Notes: generated by a model from the letters alone, not told the origin. A stretch of 5,072 nt of DNA from CAKZSU01 sp044223895 (GCA_044223895.1 JBGALL010000100.1:1-5072), one strand, 5' to 3'; shown: positions 1 to 5,072, counted from the first letter of the stretch. Numbers and translations are program-made.

Positions 1-1
1 G

Positions 2-919
2 GGTATTGTTGAGGGAGATATATTATGCGGAGGTCAAACCATTATTTTAGAAGGTACTGTTAGTGGTGATATTCGTGTAGCCGGTCAAATTGTAGATATT
101 ATTGGCAAAGTAGGTGGTAATGCTACCACGTTGGGACAAACGATGACTCTTCAGGAACAGTCATCGGTAAGTGGAGAAATTGTTTCAGCAGCTCAAGATA
201 TGAGAATTCGTGGTCACATTTCAAAAGATTTAAATGGTTGGGCGGAACAAGCTGACATCGATGGCTATGTGGAAAGAGATCTTACTATTCATTCAAATTC
301 TTTAACCCTTGGCAATACAGCCATCATCGGAAGGAATTTCTCTTACCAAACTTCAGTCCCCGCAACTATCGATAAAGAAGCAGTAATTTTGGGAAAGACG
401 ACTCGCCTAGAATCTTCCACTAAGGCAAGTCCTGAAAAACCAAACCGTACCATTTCTCGAAATTGGAACGGTGGCTTCTATATTATTATCTCTTTGATTC
501 TCGGTGGGTTGTTACTAGTAACCATGAAACAAAGAATTCTGCGACATATTGATACCTTTCCTGAACGCGGTTTAATTACCTTTGGCTGGGGAGTATTGGC
601 AGTAATTGGCGTACCTATTTTCTTTTTTTTGTTAGTTATTACTCTCATAGGAATTCCTTTCGCCATCATTGGCGTAGCGTTTTTTATTCTTCTGTACTTT
701 GTAGGGAGAGTTATGGTGTCTTTATATATTGGGAAAATACTGGTCGAACGATTTCTTTCTACCCAAAAGAATTCTGAAGGGTGGTGGTTAGTACTGGGTA
801 TCTTGGCTACCTGGATAGCATTCTCTATACCAGTGATCGGGAGTTTGCTTTCTTTTTTCACAGGGATATTTGGTATAGGCGCCAGCTTAACTTTTTTGTT
901 CCCTCATAAAAATAAATGA
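2..919 (+). CDS. Bactofilin-like polymer-forming protein with multi-pass membrane C-terminus (5' end missing)
   Basis: The frame is open to the left edge, so the true start lies outside the window and 305 residues are visible. Residues 1 to about 140 are short repeating strands rich in G, V and I (GDILCGG, LEGTVSGDI, SVSGEIVSAA, DGYVERDLTI), the pattern of the bactofilin/CcmA beta-helix that polymerises at the membrane. A polar linker (about 140-155) is followed by roughly five hydrophobic segments near residues 158-175, 191-218, 219-240, 261-280 and 281-300. Bactofilins are usually short soluble or peripheral proteins. The form with a beta-helix followed by a membrane domain is known as 'polymer-forming' or 'integral membrane CcmA-like' proteins, whose exact role is unclear; envelope shape or scaffolding is inferred. 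The TGA stop overlaps the next ATG by 4 bases, implying translational coupling. A TTG at 131 is in frame but lies inside the repeats and is not a believable start. Confidence 0.85.
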   Translation, partial: GIVEGDILCGGQTIILEGTVSGDIRVAGQIVDIIGKVGGNATTLGQTMTLQEQSSVSGEIVSAAQDMRIRGHISKDLNGWAEQADIDGYVERDLTIHSNSLTLGNTAIIGRNFSYQTSVPATIDKEAVILGKTTRLESSTKASPEKPNRTISRNWNGGFYIIISLILGGLLLVTMKQRILRHIDTFPERGLITFGWGVLAVIGVPIFFFLLVITLIGIPFAIIGVAFFILLYFVGRVMVSLYIGKILVERFLSTQKNSEGWWLVLGILATWIAFSIPVIGSLLSFFTGIFGIGASLTFLFPHKNK

Positions 920-1767
920 TTCAACCTAAAGCTATTCAATCATTTGTCGTACATCCAGTCGGTATCGGAACGTGGCTAATGGGGAGTGGATTGTATCCAG
1001 ATAAAATCACTCATTACGCTGTTTATGGTAATGAACAAGCAGAGATAGAAGCTATACGTTACGCATTGAAGGTAGGACAAAACCATATCGATACTGCCCA
1101 AATATATGGGGTAGGACATACAGAAGAAATAGTTGGTGCTGCTATCAAAGATCACCAGCGTTCTTCACTATTTTTAGCTTCTAAATTATGGAAATCTCAC
1201 ATTAAAAAAGATTCGGTCGTTCCCGCTATTGAAGGGATGCTTGAGCGTTTACAAACCAGCTATCTTGATCTGGTATACATCCATGCATGGTGGGAGGAAT
1301 ATGAGCCTATTATAGCTACACTAGGTGGATTAAATGCTGCAGTTGATAAGGGACTAATCCGTGGTATTGGGGTAAGTAATTTTAGTTTGGAACAATTACA
1401 AAAAGCTCAATCGTCCTCGAAACATCCTATTGTTGCTATTCAAAATTATTACAGTCTTGCCAATCGAGCAAAAACATCGCCTGAGTTACTGAAATATTGT
1501 CGTGAACAAAAGATTGCCTTTGTTACTGCAAAACCTCTGGAAAGAGGGATGTTGCTTGAAAGGCAGTGGTTAAAAATACTTCAGCCCTTGGCAGAGAAAT
1601 ATAATAAAACACCTGCTCAAATTGCCTTAGCGTGGTTAGTGAATCAAGAAAATGTCCATGTGATACCAAAAGCTAGTACTATAGAACATATTACCTTAAA
1701 TGCTGAATCTGTTTTTGAATTATCTTCTGAAGATCAATCTCTTCTGAATCAGATAAATACCGTATAA
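916..1767 (+). CDS. Aldo/keto reductase
   Basis: This is a cytosolic NAD(P)H-dependent oxidoreductase of the AKR superfamily, which reduces aldehydes and ketones to alcohols; the substrate cannot be told from sequence. At 283 residues it has normal length for prokaryotic AKRs, and the family signatures occur in order: GIGTWLMG (17-24), IDTAQIYGVGHTEE (58-71), LFLASKLW (85-92), DLVYIHAWW (118-126), IRGIGVSNFS (148-157) and VIPKAST (249-255). The catalytic tetrad is visible as D59, Y64, K90 and H123, and K252 fits the NADP phosphate contact, so the enzyme should be active. The ATG overlaps the upstream TGA (ATGA) and no Shine-Dalgarno sequence is seen, so translation probably depends on termination-reinitiation. 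The gene ends with two consecutive TAA stops. A -10-like TATAAT for the next gene straddles this end. Its position between two membrane-protein genes does not reveal a pathway. Confidence 0.93.
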   Translation: MIQPKAIQSFVVHPVGIGTWLMGSGLYPDKITHYAVYGNEQAEIEAIRYALKVGQNHIDTAQIYGVGHTEEIVGAAIKDHQRSSLFLASKLWKSHIKKDSVVPAIEGMLERLQTSYLDLVYIHAWWEEYEPIIATLGGLNAAVDKGLIRGIGVSNFSLEQLQKAQSSSKHPIVAIQNYYSLANRAKTSPELLKYCREQKIAFVTAKPLERGMLLERQWLKILQPLAEKYNKTPAQIALAWLVNQENVHVIPKASTIEHITLNAESVFELSSEDQSLLNQINTV

Positions 1768-1768
1768 T
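1763..1768 (+). promoter_or_regulatory. Candidate -10 box for the CvpA-CAP gene
   Basis: A perfect TATAAT spans the stop codon of the aldo/keto reductase gene and ends 8 bases before the ATG at 1777, so transcription would begin at or within a few bases of the start codon. There is no convincing -35 hexamer at 16-18 bases upstream and no TG extension. An AT-rich gene end can give this match by chance, so it is a candidate only. Confidence 0.35.
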
Positions 1769-1776
1769 AAGGCACA

Positions 1777-2745
1777 ATGCAGCTTACCTGGGTAGATATT
1801 TTATTTGTTGGAGTCTTTATCTATTTTGCCTTCAAAGGATGGAGTCAAGGAATACTTTATCTATCTGCCAGTTTTATTGCCTTCGTTGCTTCATTATTCC
1901 TAGCGTTGCGTTATGCTGGGACAGTTTCAGTTTTTTTGTCTGATACCTTTGGTTTGGGGAATAGATGGGCTGGACTGTTAGCCTATTTCCTAATCTCTTT
2001 TGCGGCTGAAGCAATTATTTCTGAATTAATGAGTCGGGTATTGAGTAAAGCCCCTGCACAGATGGCTCAGGGCAAGACGAGCCAAATTTTGGGCGCTTTT
2101 GTATCGGCAACGAGTGGATTGTTTCTCATTACTTTAATTATCTTTATATTATTATTGGTACCTATTAGAGGTACTATAAAACAAGATATCCGTTCTTCAC
2201 TTATCGCTCCCAGAATTCTTTCACTCGTTGAGGTGTATGGTGGGCCACTTCCGGGTCTGCTCAAAGATTCAGCCAAAAGTTTAACTCAGTTTATGACTGT
2301 TGAGCCAAATTCAAAAGAAAGTCTTTCACTAGAATTAAATGTGACAGAGAAAGATTTACAAATTGATGATTTAACGGAGGAACAAATGGTTACCTTGGTA
2401 AATAAAGAACGGACTAGTATTGGAGTTGGGACACTAACCGTTAGTGAATCAGTAACGGAAGTAGCCCGAGCGTATGCAAAGCGGATGATGCTAGAAAAAT
2501 TTTTTTCACATTATGATAAACAAGGTCATGATGTGGCTTTTCGGTTAGAACAAAGTGACATCAGATTTCAGATTGCCGGAGAAAATTTAGCCTACGCTCC
2601 TGATCTGACTTCTGCTCATGATGGATTAATGCATAGTGAAGGACACCGAAGAAATATCCTCGATAATCGTTTTAGTAAAATTGGAATTGGCGTTATAGAT
2701 GCTGGAATTTGGGGAAAGATGTTTGTTCAAGTATTTACCGACTAA
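1777..2745 (+). CDS. CvpA-type membrane domain fused to a C-terminal CAP (SCP/PR-1) domain
   Basis: Residues 1-130 resemble the CvpA (colicin V production) family: VDILFVGVFIYFAFKGW followed by hydrophobic segments near 7-25, 27-46, 65-88 and 107-130. A linker (131-200) leads to a CAP domain at about 203-320. Its hallmarks are LVNKERTSIGVGTL, AKRMM, FFSH (H245), GENLAYA (E269) and SEGHRRNIL (E288, H290), then the strand GIGVID and the end MFVQVFTD. H245, E269 and H290 match the conserved polar residues of CAP pockets. The CAP domain probably faces outside, tethered by the CvpA part. Bacterial CAP proteins are poorly characterised, so the function is unknown. The layout parallels mycobacterial MarP, where a CvpA-like domain carries a periplasmic serine protease. 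There are no cysteines, so no disulfides. The start is the first in-frame ATG, with a weak AAGG only 4 bases upstream and a TATAAT box ending 8 bases upstream. Confidence 0.88.
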   Translation: MQLTWVDILFVGVFIYFAFKGWSQGILYLSASFIAFVASLFLALRYAGTVSVFLSDTFGLGNRWAGLLAYFLISFAAEAIISELMSRVLSKAPAQMAQGKTSQILGAFVSATSGLFLITLIIFILLLVPIRGTIKQDIRSSLIAPRILSLVEVYGGPLPGLLKDSAKSLTQFMTVEPNSKESLSLELNVTEKDLQIDDLTEEQMVTLVNKERTSIGVGTLTVSESVTEVARAYAKRMMLEKFFSHYDKQGHDVAFRLEQSDIRFQIAGENLAYAPDLTSAHDGLMHSEGHRRNILDNRFSKIGIGVIDAGIWGKMFVQVFTD

Positions 2746-2755
2746 TCTATTTCTT

Positions 2756-2776
2756 TTTACTACGTTACGTAGTAAA
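2756..2776. promoter_or_regulatory. Perfect 10+1+10 inverted repeat, likely repressor operator of the exporter-cupredoxin gene
   Basis: The arms are TTTACTACGT and ACGTAGTAAA around a single central T, with no mismatch. The dyad ends 10 bases before the ATG at 2787, where bound protein would cover the promoter. As RNA it could fold only with a five-base loop and an AT-rich stem, and the T tract is on the wrong side for a terminator on either strand, so an operator is the better reading. The half-site TACTAC/GTAGTA recalls BlaI/MecI/CopY-type operators, but the spacing is one base longer than in the mec operator I recall. The regulator is not in the window. Confidence 0.6.
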
Positions 2777-2786
2777 TTAACAACAT

Positions 2787-3803
2787 ATGAGTTCTCTTTG
2801 GTTAGCATTTTTAACTGGCTTAACTACTGGTGGATTATCGTGTATTGCTGTACAAGGGGGACTATTAACATCGGCTATGGCAGCTGAAGAGCAGAATGCG
2901 CTCGGTGATCCTTCTCTCTCTACCTTTCAGAAACATTGGAAATTCATACTCGTCTTTTTAATTACCAAAGTTATTTCTTATACCTTATTGGGTGCGTTGT
3001 TGGGGTTATTAGGGAGTGCTATTGGTATATCACTTCATGCTCAAGGAATACTCCAAATTTTTGTGGGTGTATTTATGTTTATTACTGCGGCACGGCTTTT
3101 GGATATTCACCCCTTCTTTCGATATTTCGTTTTAACTCCACCCAAATCAGTCTATAAGTTTTTACGACGGTTTAGCAAAGAAGGCGGGTGGATTACCCCA
3201 GCAGTTTTAGGATTTTTTACCTTATTTATTCCTTGTGGAGTTACTCAAGTTATGTTGGCCGGAGCTATTGCAACCGGCAATCCTCTGATGGGCGCTTTAC
3301 TTCTTTTTGCCTTCACCTTGGGAACTAGTCCAATATTTTTCTTGATAGGTATGACTGTTGGACAATTACTTTCTCGGCCCTTATTTGTGTATATTGCGGT
3401 AGTTATTATGCTTTTTTCTGGAGTTACTTCTATAAATGGTGGTCTAACCTTAACTGGTTCTCCCTATACGCTAGAGAATTTTTATAAAGTAGCTACGTCA
3501 TCTCCGACAAAAAATTCAGCTGTTACTGTTACAAATGGGAAACAAGAGGTAACCATGCTGGTATCTGATAAATATGAAGCCAATGTGTCAACCTTAAAGG
3601 CAGGGGTTCCTGTATCACTTCATTTAAAGACTGAACATGCACAAGGATGTATCCGAGCTTTTACTATCCCTAGTATGAACCTCACCAAAATACTTCCAGA
3701 AACTGGAGAGGAGCTTTTGGAATTTACACCTACTAAGCCAGGAAGACTTTCGTATTCATGTAATATGGGAATGTACTCAGGAGAGTTTAATGTAGTGATG
3801 TGA
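2787..3803 (+). CDS. UreH/DsbD-like (TauE/SafE-annotated) membrane protein with C-terminal cupredoxin domain
   Basis: This 338-residue protein has a six-helix-type membrane domain (about 1-222) followed by a cupredoxin-like domain (about 250-338). The membrane part resembles the UreH/DsbD_2 family, often annotated 'sulfite exporter TauE/SafE'. It carries GLSCIAVQGG near the N-terminus (C19) and FIPCGVTQ (C150) in a later helix, a cysteine pair placed like those of DsbD/CcdA-type proteins. The tail has GCIRAFTIPSMNL (C288), FTPTKPG and YSCNMGMYSGEF (C325, M327, M329), which look like copper ligands and resemble the cupredoxin tails on related exporters. Copper or silver handling, or electron transfer across the membrane, is inferred. 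Relatives often carry an N-terminal heavy-metal-associated domain, which is absent here. A perfect dyad lies just upstream, and no Shine-Dalgarno sequence is visible. The TGA stop is embedded in a CRP-like palindrome serving the next gene. Confidence 0.88.
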   Translation: MSSLWLAFLTGLTTGGLSCIAVQGGLLTSAMAAEEQNALGDPSLSTFQKHWKFILVFLITKVISYTLLGALLGLLGSAIGISLHAQGILQIFVGVFMFITAARLLDIHPFFRYFVLTPPKSVYKFLRRFSKEGGWITPAVLGFFTLFIPCGVTQVMLAGAIATGNPLMGALLLFAFTLGTSPIFFLIGMTVGQLLSRPLFVYIAVVIMLFSGVTSINGGLTLTGSPYTLENFYKVATSSPTKNSAVTVTNGKQEVTMLVSDKYEANVSTLKAGVPVSLHLKTEHAQGCIRAFTIPSMNLTKILPETGEELLEFTPTKPGRLSYSCNMGMYSGEFNVVM

Positions 3804-3814
3804 TTCATATCACA
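3799..3814. promoter_or_regulatory. CRP-type binding site upstream of the PNPOx-like gene
   Basis: TGTGA, six bases (TTCATA), then TCACA match the core CRP consensus at all ten fixed positions, and the arms extend to six perfect pairs (TGTGAT/ATCACA). The centre, between 3806 and 3807, is 41.5 bases upstream of the A of the ATG at 3848. The left arm contains the TGA stop of the exporter-cupredoxin gene. A CRP/FNR-family activator is inferred; none is encoded in the window. Confidence 0.62.
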
Positions 3815-3836
3815 CAGTTACGAGTTGGAAAAAATC

Positions 3837-3842
3837 TACAAT
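3837..3842 (+). promoter_or_regulatory. Candidate -10 box (TACAAT) for the PNPOx-like gene
   Basis: TACAAT matches five of six consensus bases and ends five bases before the ATG at 3848, so the predicted start of transcription is at or very near the A of the ATG. There is no -35 hexamer at the right distance, as expected of an activator-dependent promoter; the CRP-like palindrome occupies that place. Confidence 0.5.
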
Positions 3843-3847
3843 AGGGC

Positions 3848-4276
3848 ATGGAAAAAAATTCTGCACTCCAAGCGGATATCTATACATTTCTTGCTAACAG
3901 AACCAAAAAGCTCTGTGTCTTATCAACCTCTTTTTGTCATTATCCTGAAAGTGCCGTCATGGGGTATGCAGTGAAAGATGATCTAACCATACTATTAAGT
4001 ACGCATGCTAATACCAGAAAAATCCAAAATATAAGAGCGAATGAAAAAGTTTCTCTGGTTTTCGGTTGGGGTTTTGATGAACCAAACATTCAGTGCAGTG
4101 GAAAAGCTACTATTATTGAAGGTGAAGATAGAGAAGAATACGCTACATTCTTTTACAAGATGAATCCTGAGGCAGAGAAATTTAGAAGTAGTGATACCTT
4201 ATTTATAAGTATTAAGCTAATCTGGATACGTTTCTCAGACTTTACTGTACGTCCACCTCGCATTGAAGAAATTTAA
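3848..4276 (+). CDS. Pyridoxamine 5'-phosphate oxidase-like FMN-binding split-barrel protein
   Basis: The 142-residue length and pattern fit the PNPOx-like split-barrel superfamily. An N-terminal helix (IYTFLANRTKKLCVLST) is followed by the strand ESAVMGYAVKDDLTILLST, then NTRKIQNIRANEKVSLVFGW (56-75), the region that contacts the FMN phosphate in relatives, and QCSGKATIIEG (82-92). The C-terminal strands hold WIRFSDF. Family members bind flavin and act as oxidoreductases or general-stress proteins; many have no known substrate, and true vitamin B6 synthesis is not implied. The ATG at 3848 is the first possible start, because a TAG lies two codons upstream in frame. The nearby AGGG is only one base from the ATG, too close to act as a ribosome site. 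A TACAAT box 5 bases upstream and a CRP-like palindrome suggest a regulated, leaderless transcript. Confidence 0.85.
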   Translation: MEKNSALQADIYTFLANRTKKLCVLSTSFCHYPESAVMGYAVKDDLTILLSTHANTRKIQNIRANEKVSLVFGWGFDEPNIQCSGKATIIEGEDREEYATFFYKMNPEAEKFRSSDTLFISIKLIWIRFSDFTVRPPRIEEI

Positions 4277-4298
4277 CAATTGGTATGCCCTCTACCAT

Positions 4299-4460
4299 AT
4301 GACAAAGATAAATGCTCAATGGCATTCCGAGCACAAAATGCCCAAAAATCCCTCTTTAGACCAACGTGTTCAGTGGCATCTCGAGCATGCTAATCATTGC
4401 CAGTGTCGCCCCTTGGAGGGGAAAATTCTGGAAGAAATAAAAAAAAGAAAATTATTATGA
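4299..4460 (+). CDS. Small conserved-looking protein with two QWHxEH motifs and a CxC pair, function unknown
   Basis: This is a 53-residue protein. It contains QWHSEH (7-12), a segment beginning MPKNPSLDQR, QWHLEH (25-30), then HCQCRP (33-38) and a basic helical tail (ILEEIKKRK). The five histidines, two cysteines and duplicated WHxEH spacing suggest metal binding, which is inference only. The MPKNP...QR..WH..H...C.CRP pattern resembles small uncharacterised bacterial proteins I have seen annotated as hypothetical, but I cannot name a family. The frame could be extended to a TTG at 4263 (65 residues). That would overlap the previous gene by 14 bases and add a stretch that does not look conserved, so the ATG at 4299 is preferred. 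It starts 22 bases after the PNPOx-like stop and could be cotranscribed with it. No Shine-Dalgarno sequence is visible. Confidence 0.72.
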   Translation: MTKINAQWHSEHKMPKNPSLDQRVQWHLEHANHCQCRPLEGKILEEIKKRKLL

Positions 4461-4535
4461 ATAATCTCTTAATAATTTCCTTTCTTACCATAGGAAGACC
4501 TAAACGCTCTAACAATACTGACTATTTTTTACCTC

Positions 4536-4544
4536 TGTTATAAT
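4536..4544 (+). promoter_or_regulatory. Extended -10 promoter (TGTTATAAT) of the DUF1801 gene
   Basis: A perfect TATAAT (4539-4544) is preceded by the TGN extension. A partial -35 match, CTGACT (4518-4523), lies at a short 15-base spacing across a T-rich spacer. With six bases between the box and the ATG at 4551, the first transcribed base should be the A of the ATG, giving a leaderless mRNA. This also decides the start codon against the TTG at 4545. Confidence 0.68.
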
Positions 4545-4550
4545 TTGGAC

Positions 4551-4973
4551 ATGAACATGTTCAAGACAACTTCAGCGTCAACGCCCGAAGAGTACTTAAC
4601 CTCTATTCTTGAACCGCGTCAGCATGAGGTACGGGTAATACATGAACTGATTCAAAAAAATCTACCTCAATTAACACCACACATTATGTCAGGCATGATT
4701 GGGTACGGGACGTATCATTATAGATATCCTAGCGGCAAAGAAGGAGAGTGGTCTCTTATTGCTCTCGCAAGTCAAAAAAACTATATTTCTGTATATATCT
4801 GCTGTGTCGATGAAGGTAAATATATTGCTGAAGAATATAAAGAGAAACTACCAAAGGCGAATATCGGCAAAAGTTGTATCCGTTTTGAGAAAATTGAAGA
4901 TATCGATCTTTCAGTTCTCACAGACATAATTAAGAAAGCAGAAAAAATCGGCGGAGCTGGTCAAGTAAGATAG
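4551..4973 (+). CDS. DUF1801 (YdhG-like) domain protein
   Basis: This 140-residue protein carries DUF1801 features: an N-terminal helix pair (TPEEYLTSIL, RQHEVRVIHELIQKNLP), the strand PHIMSGMIGYGTYHY, then EWSLIALASQKNYISVYICC (66-85). The C-terminal signature is LPKANIGKSCIRFEKIEDID, followed by LTDIIKKAE. The family is small, soluble and cytosolic. Some members are annotated as iron chaperone or YdhG-like, but no firm biochemical role is established. The frame allows a TTG start two codons upstream at 4545. ATG 4551 is preferred because the extended -10 box ends at 4544, so transcription should begin at about 4551 and a TTG at 4545 would lie upstream of the transcript. Another in-frame ATG exists at 4557. 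No Shine-Dalgarno sequence is seen. The DUF4287 gene that follows is another small protein of this uncharacterised class. Confidence 0.83.
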   Translation: MNMFKTTSASTPEEYLTSILEPRQHEVRVIHELIQKNLPQLTPHIMSGMIGYGTYHYRYPSGKEGEWSLIALASQKNYISVYICCVDEGKYIAEEYKEKLPKANIGKSCIRFEKIEDIDLSVLTDIIKKAEKIGGAGQVR

Positions 4974-4993
4974 ATTTTCATAGCTAAACCAAA

Positions 4994-4999
4994 AATAAT
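4994..4999 (+). promoter_or_regulatory. Weak candidate -10 box (AATAAT) for the DUF4287 gene
   Basis: AATAAT matches five of six consensus bases and ends four bases before the ATG at 5004. It lacks the important first T and has no -35 partner. It is listed because it repeats the box-next-to-ATG arrangement of the two preceding promoters; readthrough from the DUF1801 gene is an equally good explanation. Confidence 0.2.
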
Positions 5000-5003
5000 T
5001 CCT

Positions 5004-5072
5004 ATGTCATTTCAAGCCTATCTCGACAATATTGAAGAAAAAACTGGAAAAACCCCTCAACAACTTATTGAT
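5004..5072 (+). CDS. DUF4287 domain protein, N-terminal fragment cut by window end
   Basis: Only the first 23 codons are present, reading MSFQAYLDNIEEKTGKTPQQ and then LID up to the last base of the window. This opening is the recognisable start of DUF4287 proteins, whose domain begins with a Y-L-x-N-I-E-x-K-T-G-K-T-P motif and is often followed by a DUF5655 region. The function of the family is unknown. The gene begins 30 bases after the DUF1801 stop, in the same direction, and the two may be expressed together. No Shine-Dalgarno sequence is visible. An AATAAT box ends four bases before the ATG and may be its own -10 element, though this is weak. Confidence 0.75.
   Translation, partial: MSFQAYLDNIEEKTGKTPQQLID

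Noticed and set aside
131..133. TTG as start of the first gene.
   Set aside because: The frame continues to the left edge with the same beta-helix repeat pattern (GDI, GTVSGDI), so the gene begins outside the window.
617..630. A run of eight T in the first gene, a possible slippage site.
   Set aside because: It encodes a phenylalanine-rich membrane helix (IFFFLL) and the frame is intact on both sides, so there is no sign of programmed or accidental frameshifting.
478..861. A 127-codon frame on the - strand.
   Set aside because: It is antisense to the hydrophobic part of the bactofilin-like gene, shows no family features and has a composition typical of a shadow frame.
3799..3814. The palindrome read as a transcription terminator of the exporter gene.
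   Set aside because: A six-pair AT-rich stem with a four-base loop and no following T run (CACAGTTACG) is a poor terminator, whereas the CRP consensus match is complete.
4263..4298. An extra 12 codons from a TTG start for the small His/Cys protein.
   Set aside because: They overlap the previous gene by 14 bases and show no motif similar to the rest, and TTG is a weaker start than the ATG at 4299.
4480..4530. Possible intrinsic terminator, with a run of six T at 4525-4530 before the DUF1801 gene.
   Set aside because: No GC-rich stem precedes the T run. The only pairing nearby (TTCCT with AGGAA, ten-base loop) is short and far from it. The T run fits better as a promoter spacer.
4457..4543. 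A 28-codon frame starting ATGA at the end of the 53-residue gene (MNNLLIISFLTIGRPKRSNN...).
   Set aside because: It has no recognisable family or ribosome site. Its stop lies inside the TATAAT box of the next gene, and its length is expected by chance, although the ATGA overlap is the sort used for coupling.

Overview
This 5.07 kb window is densely coding. Every gene lies on the + strand, and no gap exceeds about 90 bases, so there is no gene-free stretch over 300 bases. The DNA is AT-rich and the genes are compact. TGA ends three genes, while tryptophan is encoded by TGG, so the standard bacterial code applies. The gene mix is a membrane-anchored bactofilin-like protein, a CvpA-CAP fusion, a small UreH/DsbD-type exporter with a fused cupredoxin, and small DUF-family proteins. 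Together with the near absence of Shine-Dalgarno sequences, this suggests a small-genome uncultured bacterium such as a member of the Patescibacteria/CPR. That placement is an inference with modest confidence; no marker gene is present.

Layout. Positions 2-919 hold the 3' part of a bactofilin-like beta-helix protein with a multi-pass membrane C-terminus. It overlaps by 4 bases (ATGA) an aldo/keto reductase (916-1767). Next comes a CvpA-type four-helix membrane protein fused to an extracytoplasmic CAP/SCP domain (1777-2745). A short gap with a perfect dyad (2756-2776) leads to a UreH/DsbD-like membrane protein ending in a cupredoxin domain (2787-3803), probably a copper or metal handling protein. 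The second half has shorter genes: an FMN split-barrel (PNPOx-like) protein (3848-4276), a 53-residue protein with a duplicated QWHxEH motif and a CxC (4299-4460), a DUF1801 protein (4551-4973), and the first 23 codons of a DUF4287 protein (5004 to the window end).

How the genes may work together. The first three look like an envelope-related cluster, with an enzyme translationally coupled between the two membrane proteins. The exporter-cupredoxin has its own likely operator. The most distinctive regulatory signal precedes the PNPOx-like gene. A perfect CRP-type palindrome there is centred 41.5 bases upstream of the ATG, and a TACAAT box ends 5 bases before the ATG. That is the geometry of an activator-dependent class II promoter giving a leaderless mRNA. 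The DUF1801 gene likewise has an extended -10 box (TGTTATAAT) placed so that transcription should begin at the A of its ATG. Leaderless expression may therefore be common here. No mobile element, CRISPR array, RNA gene or convincing intrinsic terminator was seen.
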